Below are positions 63,301 through 64,000 of a stretch of 64,000 nt of DNA, piece after piece. Made by a program: the position numbers and the translations under genes. The notes below the pieces were generated by a model. That model did no database searches. It was not told the DNA's origin and worked only from the letters and a program-made list of their open reading frames with translations. Origin of the DNA: Pagrus major (Eukaryota > Chordata > Actinopteri > Spariformes > Sparidae). The stretch spans positions 6,097,297 through 6,161,296 of the forward strand of contig NC_133230.1 of assembly GCF_040436345.1 (NCBI RefSeq). The letters are read 5' to 3'. Positions within the stretch are counted from its first letter, which is position 1, and the number at the start of each line of letters is the position of its first letter.

Positions 63301-64000
63301 AAAGAGAAGCGCTGGCTGACTTCCCTTATTCTAGACGTCATCGGCTCTTTTAAGACTGCGGTCACAACAACTTGACTGTTTTCTCTCCTCAGGAGGTTTG
63401 CCTTGACAACTAAGATCCCCGACACAAAGGGCTGTCACAAGTGCTGCATTGGTGAGTGGCCTCTCCCTCCCAACCACCATGTTTTTATTTACTCACCCTT
63501 CCATCATTTTAAACTGTGTCAATACATGAGGAACATCCACACACCAGCCACGGCTTTCCTTTTTCTTTGCTGCATGTTTTTGTTCTGTTTTTGTTTTGAA
63601 TAAATTGAATTTCTCTCATATACTAGTTATATAAACTTGACCTACATCACTCAGTCTTTCTACACTCTTCTGTTTTACAGTCAGAAACCCATATACAGGC
63701 CACAAGTATTTGTGTGGAGCGCTGCAGTCTGGGATTGTGCTGTTGCAGTGGTATGAGCCCATGCAGAGGTTTATGCTTATCAAGGTCAGTTGGCTATTTT
63801 CCTTCTTTCCTCTCAAACATTACTGTTCCTCCACAAGTTTCCCTAGTAAGAGTTGGAGATGGGAATCTTTACGCAGCTTCAAAATTCACTAACCTCTTTG
63901 TTGGCCCTCTCTTCCCACGGCAGCACTTTGACTTCCCTCTGCCCAGCCCGCTGAAGGTGTTTGAGATGCTGGTGGTCCCTGAGCAGGAGTACCCTCTGGT
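28522..64000 (+). CDS. map4k5: MAP4K5 (GCK-I family Ser/Thr kinase), 3' truncated by window
   Basis: This STE20/GCK-I kinase acts upstream of JNK signalling (family knowledge). About 729 residues are encoded before the window ends. They comprise an N-terminal kinase domain, a Pro/Ser-rich linker and the start of a citron-homology (CNH) domain. The start [20 protein letters not shown] precedes the glycine loop GSGTYGDV at about 26-33, with catalytic Lys49 in [12 protein letters not shown] at 138-140 and DFG at 158-160. The linker start [15 protein letters not shown] and the [13 protein letters not shown] segment match MAP4K5 rather than MAP4K3, and synteny with ATL1 agrees. The gene contains an intron of about 17 kb holding two retrotransposons. 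The 3' exons lie outside the window. Confidence 0.95.
28853..29059. mobile_element. TTAA-flanked MITE (207 bp)
   Basis: The ends AGGTGCTATGTGGAA and, reverse-complemented, AAAGGTGCAATATGTAAG are imperfect inverted repeats. TTAA flanks both sides (28849-28852 and 29060-29063). It resembles the 16316 element at its tips. Confidence 0.55.
29064..33067 (+). other. MAP4K5 intron 2, repeat remnants only
   Basis: At about 29611-29760 there are words such as AAATGCAGTGGAGT and ACTCAACTAAAAGTTC, shared with the fish repeat that flanks DIRS copy 1. At about 31420-31730 a segment ends AATTAATTGTGCAGCTCTAG, resembling a DNA-transposon terminus. No gene is seen, and the open frames lack recognisable similarity. 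Confidence 0.45.
34280..34498. repeat. DIRS copy 1: 3' (left) inverted terminal repeat
   Basis: 34325-34498 is the reverse complement of 39907-40075, apart from a GATAAG / A difference after ATTCAA. The outer 45 bp (34280-34324) is not matched in the other ITR but is matched by the ICR. Confidence 0.93.
34521..34618. repeat. DIRS copy 1: internal complementary region (ICR)
   Basis: 34521-34575 (55 nt) is the exact reverse complement of the left end 34280-34334. GTT follows at 34576-34578. Then 34579-34618 (40 nt) is the exact reverse complement of the right end 40057-40096. The minus strand therefore reads right end - AAC - left end, the sequence of a circularised element. It lies 72 bp past the recombinase stop. 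Confidence 0.95.
34691..35761 (-). CDS. DIRS copy 1: tyrosine recombinase
   Basis: The recombinase integrates the circular DNA intermediate (family knowledge). The frame is open from 37891 to the stop at 34691 (1066 codons), but recognisable recombinase sequence starts only at [15 protein letters not shown] (35662), exactly where the pol ORF ends. Numbered from 37891, the catalytic set is Arg889 ([10 protein letters not shown]), His1014-x-x-Arg1017 (AHSTRG), Trp1040 and nucleophile Tyr1050 (VRFYKLD). All are present. The usable N-terminus is unclear. The frame is -1 relative to pol, and an 11-G run (35751-35761) lies in the overlap, so a frameshifted fusion is plausible. Confidence 0.92.
   Translation of the reverse strand, partial: GGGGGLPPAPRTHGAVGLAPEWLSLSAVGLSQRVISTIQSARASSTRSLYDCKWRVFEGWCHRNGHIPFQCPVGVILSFLQDLIDKRKAFSTVKVYLAAIAACHVGFGKQTASQHPLVCRFMKGARRLLPVSRPLVPPWDLAVVLEGLKGPPFEPLEGADLKHVSLKTVLLLALASAKRVSDIHALSVHSSCAQLFPGDVRMILKPNPAFVPKVVGSISPIDLVAFAASPGEQRSHALCPVRAVRTYMDRTKGFRRSDQLFVSWANPHKGKPITKQRLSHWVVEAIALAYTSQGLQPPVGLRAHSTRGLAASWALFRGVSVQDICAAASWSSPLTFVRFYKLDVSAPCVARAVLLS
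35659..38055 (-). CDS. DIRS copy 1: reverse transcriptase - RNase H - methyltransferase-like ORF
   Basis: This is the pol-like ORF of 798 residues from the ATG at 38055. Positions here are numbered from the in-frame GTG at 38058. The reverse transcriptase domain is at about 245-415, with [10 protein letters not shown] (298-307), LPFGLSLSP (331-339) and catalytic YLDD (363-366). RNase H is at about 525-645 with Asp530, Glu562, Asp587 and Asp638. The C-terminal 660-799 ([29 protein letters not shown]) corresponds to the DAM-like methyltransferase region reported in DIRS elements. The first 170 residues are Pro/Ser/Arg-rich. The ORF is in the same frame as the upstream gag ORF, separated only by one TGA. 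Confidence 0.93.
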   Translation of the reverse strand: MQLEVPRSPAPPVRLSSVRSGAPHAPVSQLPRTLPEQAGRDGHLTAEGSAVAPHSCPQARTHTQVFIKKINCVPLSHPGRVPRAQLIKKAKTIRISSAVATSAVPPRRKAAAFPVGGAVGSPLLRCPPGRNCTAPPGSHVTTPPRESPTAPRLEPLMVEGLRCVSTLSLRCERWAALAAPPWVLRTIARGYRLQFSAVPPRFAGIIHSQAQGESARVLQEEILSLLNKGAICVVPPAQCQSGFYSRYFLVPKRGGSGIRPILDLRALNKYLRKYKFRMLTHASLLRLVRQNDWFTSVDLKDAYFHIPIYPPHRKYLRFAFQGSCYEYRVLPFGLSLSPRVFVRCTEAAIAPLRRQGIRLATYLDDWLLLAQSEQEARAHTRILTRHLIDLGFVINAEKSMLSPAQGIIFLGLSLDSVTFTARLSAERVKNFRACLALFHPGKSVQFRLCLRLLGLMASAILVVHLGRLHMREFQLWVASCGLDPVRHGARRILVTPGCARALRHWRVPSFLTQGVPMGSVLSRKVVTTDASLTGWGGIHEGRSVRGHWSVDLQRSHINFLELSAVFLSLKHFLPSLTGHHVLVRTDNTTTVAYINRQGGLRSRRLYMLARKLILWSCGRLLSLRATHVPGALNTGADLLSRGAPVYGEWTLHPEIVEQIWGRYGRATVDLFASRGNAQCALFYSLRSMDAPLGVDALAHAWPHELLYAFPPLALIPPTLSRVREHGHALILIAPHWPAMHWLAEIYRLLCAQPWQLPLRRDLLSQGGGAVFHPHPERMALWAWPLSGSVCQLWDSHSA
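38077..39612 (-). CDS. DIRS copy 1: Gag-like ORF
   Basis: The ORF has 511 residues. Near the N-terminus a Cys/His cluster (C19, C21, C34, C37, H42, C53, C56) looks like a zinc-binding knuckle. It is followed by an acidic region ([14 protein letters not shown]) and a basic, Pro/Ala-rich C-terminus ending ARRKKRAA. Position and composition match DIRS Gag, which is expected to package the RNA. The stop is TGA (38079-38077), followed in frame by the pol ORF. Two of the hairpins described separately lie within codons 5-10 and about 171-178. Confidence 0.88.
   Translation of the reverse strand: MEAKSPHTRGHGDSGARLCRCGNKISSTDPHQVCSSCLGLQHARLAIDVPGSCQHCAVFTVKSLRRRLARQASLSGHDPYLPPGGPAVEGGEEMEVAAVAMPEASASWGSQLDLAADPPQEEDVLELDYGDDDDGASELLISEDEEEDDIFITPARAAQPAASVASRDGDESSTPASPLPSSDLLDVCKRAAARLDIPWPAVVAETTRSRYEGKKLPLAKSATKQRLPVFPELLDEVARSWRDRPYSSRSPIPGASSLDCEAMESLGLLRMPPMEPLVAAHLHPRLSAVSSRSPSLPSKSDRFQSTLTEKAYKAAALSARALNVLSLLTAYQAELCEDFVQTQDPATWEEIPVITDLCLRIQRCAVQATGRSMGAMVLQERARWLNLANLSDREKDDVLDMPIVPEGIFGSALASMQRRCEAKKKEDEALQLCLPRKPQAPSPPAQRKTFAQAAAQVSQFKIPKLSKPRPAPPPLPSRAGWSKKPSAPAAAPPAQPAQAATNQARRKKRAA
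39081..39100 (-). promoter_or_regulatory. DIRS copy 1: ACACCA hairpin inside gag (codons ~171-178)
   Basis: Sense strand GAGTAGC-ACACCA-GCTTCTC: three pairs, one T-T mismatch, then three pairs closing the ACACCA hexaloop. Confidence 0.6.
39583..39796 (-). promoter_or_regulatory. DIRS copy 1: array of ACACCA-loop hairpins in leader and gag start
   Basis: In the sense strand, 5' to 3': 39796-39779 TCGATC-ACACCA-GATCGA; 39701-39684 ATTAGC-ACACCA-GCTAAT; 39667-39650 GTTAGC-ACACCA-GCTAAC; 39640-39613 with GC pairs closing the same loop, a 2-nt internal mismatch and an outer GC-rich stem; 39598-39583 CCCTC-ACACCA-GAGGG. The hexaloop is invariant, while stem sequences differ and still pair. The fourth hairpin ends one base before the gag ATG (39612-39610). 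The same array is in copy 2 at 49283-49496. This pattern suggests RNA hairpins recognised through the loop. Confidence 0.75.
39907..40096. repeat. DIRS copy 1: 5' (right) inverted terminal repeat
   Basis: 39907-40075 pairs with 34325-34498. The outermost 21 bp (40076-40096) has no counterpart in the other ITR and is instead copied in the ICR. Confidence 0.93.
39953..39959 (-). promoter_or_regulatory. TATA-like element of DIRS sense promoter
   Basis: The minus strand reads TTAAATA within the ITR, about 340 bp upstream of the gag ATG. This predicts transcription starting near 39920-39930. The inverted copy in the left ITR (34441-34447, plus strand) would drive transcription inward in the opposite direction. 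Confidence 0.4.
40240..43976 (+). other. MAP4K5 intron between the two DIRS copies
   Basis: 3.7 kb of AT-rich unique-looking sequence separates the two retrotransposons. I see no gene, no further DIRS fragment and no tandem array. Confidence 0.5.
43980..44198. repeat. DIRS copy 2: 3' (left) inverted terminal repeat
   Basis: Identical to 34280-34498. It pairs with 49607-49775. Confidence 0.93.
44221..44318. repeat. DIRS copy 2: internal complementary region
   Basis: 55 nt complementary to the left end, GTT, then 40 nt complementary to the right end, as in copy 1. Confidence 0.95.
44391..45461 (-). CDS. DIRS copy 2: tyrosine recombinase
   Basis: The translation is identical to copy 1. The Arg, HxxR, Trp and Tyr catalytic set is intact. 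The frame is open upstream to 47591. The overlap with the pol ORF and the 11-G run (45451-45461) are preserved. Confidence 0.92.
   Translation of the reverse strand, partial: GGGGGLPPAPRTHGAVGLAPEWLSLSAVGLSQRVISTIQSARASSTRSLYDCKWRVFEGWCHRNGHIPFQCPVGVILSFLQDLIDKRKAFSTVKVYLAAIAACHVGFGKQTASQHPLVCRFMKGARRLLPVSRPLVPPWDLAVVLEGLKGPPFEPLEGADLKHVSLKTVLLLALASAKRVSDIHALSVHSSCAQLFPGDVRMILKPNPAFVPKVVGSISPIDLVAFAASPGEQRSHALCPVRAVRTYMDRTKGFRRSDQLFVSWANPHKGKPITKQRLSHWVVEAIALAYTSQGLQPPVGLRAHSTRGLAASWALFRGVSVQDICAAASWSSPLTFVRFYKLDVSAPCVARAVLLS
45359..47755 (-). CDS. DIRS copy 2: reverse transcriptase - RNase H - methyltransferase-like ORF
   Basis: Identical to copy 1, with YLDD and the RNase H acidic residues intact. 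It starts at ATG 47755, 21 nt after the gag TGA, in the same frame. Confidence 0.93.
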   Translation of the reverse strand: MQLEVPRSPAPPVRLSSVRSGAPHAPVSQLPRTLPEQAGRDGHLTAEGSAVAPHSCPQARTHTQVFIKKINCVPLSHPGRVPRAQLIKKAKTIRISSAVATSAVPPRRKAAAFPVGGAVGSPLLRCPPGRNCTAPPGSHVTTPPRESPTAPRLEPLMVEGLRCVSTLSLRCERWAALAAPPWVLRTIARGYRLQFSAVPPRFAGIIHSQAQGESARVLQEEILSLLNKGAICVVPPAQCQSGFYSRYFLVPKRGGSGIRPILDLRALNKYLRKYKFRMLTHASLLRLVRQNDWFTSVDLKDAYFHIPIYPPHRKYLRFAFQGSCYEYRVLPFGLSLSPRVFVRCTEAAIAPLRRQGIRLATYLDDWLLLAQSEQEARAHTRILTRHLIDLGFVINAEKSMLSPAQGIIFLGLSLDSVTFTARLSAERVKNFRACLALFHPGKSVQFRLCLRLLGLMASAILVVHLGRLHMREFQLWVASCGLDPVRHGARRILVTPGCARALRHWRVPSFLTQGVPMGSVLSRKVVTTDASLTGWGGIHEGRSVRGHWSVDLQRSHINFLELSAVFLSLKHFLPSLTGHHVLVRTDNTTTVAYINRQGGLRSRRLYMLARKLILWSCGRLLSLRATHVPGALNTGADLLSRGAPVYGEWTLHPEIVEQIWGRYGRATVDLFASRGNAQCALFYSLRSMDAPLGVDALAHAWPHELLYAFPPLALIPPTLSRVREHGHALILIAPHWPAMHWLAEIYRLLCAQPWQLPLRRDLLSQGGGAVFHPHPERMALWAWPLSGSVCQLWDSHSA
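47777..49312 (-). CDS. DIRS copy 2: Gag-like ORF
   Basis: 511 residues identical to copy 1, with the N-terminal Cys/His cluster and basic C-terminus. A single TGA separates it from pol. Confidence 0.88.
   Translation of the reverse strand: MEAKSPHTRGHGDSGARLCRCGNKISSTDPHQVCSSCLGLQHARLAIDVPGSCQHCAVFTVKSLRRRLARQASLSGHDPYLPPGGPAVEGGEEMEVAAVAMPEASASWGSQLDLAADPPQEEDVLELDYGDDDDGASELLISEDEEEDDIFITPARAAQPAASVASRDGDESSTPASPLPSSDLLDVCKRAAARLDIPWPAVVAETTRSRYEGKKLPLAKSATKQRLPVFPELLDEVARSWRDRPYSSRSPIPGASSLDCEAMESLGLLRMPPMEPLVAAHLHPRLSAVSSRSPSLPSKSDRFQSTLTEKAYKAAALSARALNVLSLLTAYQAELCEDFVQTQDPATWEEIPVITDLCLRIQRCAVQATGRSMGAMVLQERARWLNLANLSDREKDDVLDMPIVPEGIFGSALASMQRRCEAKKKEDEALQLCLPRKPQAPSPPAQRKTFAQAAAQVSQFKIPKLSKPRPAPPPLPSRAGWSKKPSAPAAAPPAQPAQAATNQARRKKRAA
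48781..49496 (-). promoter_or_regulatory. DIRS copy 2: ACACCA-loop hairpin array
   Basis: The same six hairpins as copy 1 are at 48781-48800, 49283-49298, 49313-49340, 49350-49367, 49384-49401 and 49479-49496. Confidence 0.75.
49607..49796. repeat. DIRS copy 2: 5' (right) inverted terminal repeat
   Basis: Identical to 39907-40096 of copy 1. Confidence 0.93.
50058..51330 (+). other. MAP4K5 intron 4, left part, no feature seen
   Basis: Unique-looking sequence up to the Tc1 remnant. There is no coding or RNA gene signal. Confidence 0.5.
51331..51603. mobile_element. Internally deleted Tc1-like DNA transposon
   Basis: The left end TACACCGATCAGCCACAACA and the reverse complement of the right end, TACACCGATCAGGCATAACA, are terminal inverted repeats set in TA-rich flanks, consistent with TA target duplication. 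Internal words (GATGTTCTGCTGGGAAACCT, GGTCAGAGCTGTTTTGG) match what I recall of the 3' part of a fish Tc1-like transposase gene. Most of that gene is missing. It is 273 bp, in a MAP4K5 intron. Confidence 0.8.
52299..53065 (+). other. MAP4K5 intron, no feature seen
   Basis: An intron between the HRD-containing exon and the GANILL exon. I see nothing recognisable in it. Confidence 0.5.
53440..53600 (+). repeat. Possible tRNA-derived SINE remnant
   Basis: A B-box-like word, AGTTCAAATCCCC (53501-53513), follows an A-box-like GTGGTTAGAGAC. No poly-A tail or target duplication could be defined. Confidence 0.3.
54688..60735 (+). CDS. map4k5: MAP4K5 linker exons
   Basis: Exons are 54688-54804, 55641-55719, 57738-57796, 57936-58003, 58693-58731, 59496-59540, 59621-59663, 59751-59961, 60187-60272 and 60694-60735. 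They encode an acidic EVDDDDLE patch, the PLRKETEA motif, a VPPPLPPK proline motif (SH3-type ligand) and a Ser-rich stretch. The exons at 58693 and 59496 together encode a [20 protein letters not shown] segment that I associate with MAP4K3. Confidence 0.88.
54805..55640 (+). other. MAP4K5 intron, no feature seen
   Basis: AT-rich intron with no coding, RNA or repeat signal that I can identify. Confidence 0.45.
55720..57737 (+). other. MAP4K5 intron containing candidate cassette exon
   Basis: Apart from the possible exon at 56628-56699, nothing is recognisable in this 2-kb intron. Confidence 0.45.
56628..56699 (+). CDS. map4k5: Candidate 72-nt cassette exon of MAP4K5
   Basis: A pyrimidine-rich acceptor (ending GCATGAAG) and a CAG-GTCAGT donor bound 72 nt. 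Read in the phase set by the preceding exon it is open for 24 residues, Gly/Ser-rich ([13 protein letters not shown]). Its length keeps the downstream frame. Including it changes the junction Phe to Ser and adds a Val before DKLQF. Confidence 0.35.
58053..58084. repeat. (TC)n microsatellite
   Basis: TC-rich run with single-base interruptions in a MAP4K5 intron. Confidence 0.85.
60979..64000 (+). CDS. map4k5: MAP4K5 CNH-domain exons (partial)
   Basis: Exons are 60979-61063, 61160-61239, 62276-62336, 63071-63185, 63393-63451, 63681-63784 and 63924 to the window edge. They start at [20 protein letters not shown] and continue through [18 protein letters not shown] and [18 protein letters not shown], a typical citron-homology beta-propeller. 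A possible 3-nt exon between 62336 and 63071 is listed separately. Confidence 0.93.
61818..61990 (+). repeat. Dispersed repeat with CTTTATTTATATGGCACCT
   Basis: The phrase CTTTATTTATATGGCACCT followed by AAAGTGCTGTAC is a common interspersed repeat tail in fish genomes, as I recall, probably LINE-derived. The remaining part of this intron holds nothing else recognisable. Confidence 0.45.
62883..62885 (+). CDS. map4k5: Candidate 3-nt microexon of MAP4K5
   Basis: In TTCATCAG-AAG-GTAATC an AG at 62881-62882 and a GT at 62886-62887 bracket exactly three bases. A perfect TACTAAC branch-point word lies at 62864-62870. Inserted at the phase-1 junction it converts SLSGKTF into SLSEGKTF. That is the form I recall for human MAP4K5, whereas MAP4K3 lacks the Glu. 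The branch-to-acceptor distance of 13 nt is short. Confidence 0.5.

Noticed and set aside
28522..64000. Assigning the kinase to MAP4K3
   Set aside because: The segment after the kinase domain ([28 protein letters not shown]), the [14 protein letters not shown] region and the neighbour ATL1 all point to MAP4K5, despite one MAP4K3-like linker segment.

Overview
This 64 kb window is vertebrate nuclear DNA, almost certainly from a ray-finned fish. Its genes are split by GT-AG introns, and the proteins read as vertebrate orthologues with teleost-type divergence. The introns carry fish-type repeats: TTAA-flanked and hAT-like miniature transposons, a Tc1 deletion derivative and DIRS retrotransposons. 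The species cannot be named from the sequence.

Four protein genes lie in order: the 3' end of ninein (NIN, +, about 208-6157, left end outside the window), SAV1 (+, 8612-14080), ATL1 (-, 26906-18705), and MAP4K5 (+, from 28522 past the right edge). As I recall human 14q22.1, it has the same four neighbours in the same order and relative orientations, so this is a conserved microsynteny block. ATL1 and MAP4K5 are head to head and share a promoter interval of about 1.6 kb that holds two strong CTCF-like motifs. I reconstructed exons by joining splice sites and checking that reading phase is kept at every junction.

One MAP4K5 intron (33126-49966) carries two full-length DIRS-type tyrosine-recombinase retrotransposons, both antisense to the gene, at 34277-40099 and 43977-49799. 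They are offset by exactly 9,700 bp with no indel that I can see, and all their ORFs translate identically. Each has inverted terminal repeats, an internal complementary region that spells the circle junction of the two ends, a Gag-like ORF, a reverse transcriptase / RNase H / methyltransferase-like ORF, and a tyrosine recombinase frame.

The most unusual signal is in the DIRS 5' leader and early gag. At least six short hairpins there present the same hexaloop (ACACCA in the sense RNA) on stems that differ in sequence but keep pairing. One abuts the gag start codon. This looks like an array of protein-binding or packaging hairpins. Two expression signals are also visible: a single in-frame UGA between gag and pol, and an 11-G run placed where a -1 shift would join pol to the recombinase.

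Other points are a possible 3-nt microexon in MAP4K5, a 15-nt microexon in ATL1, an alternative last exon of NIN, and several transposons defined by exact target-site duplications.
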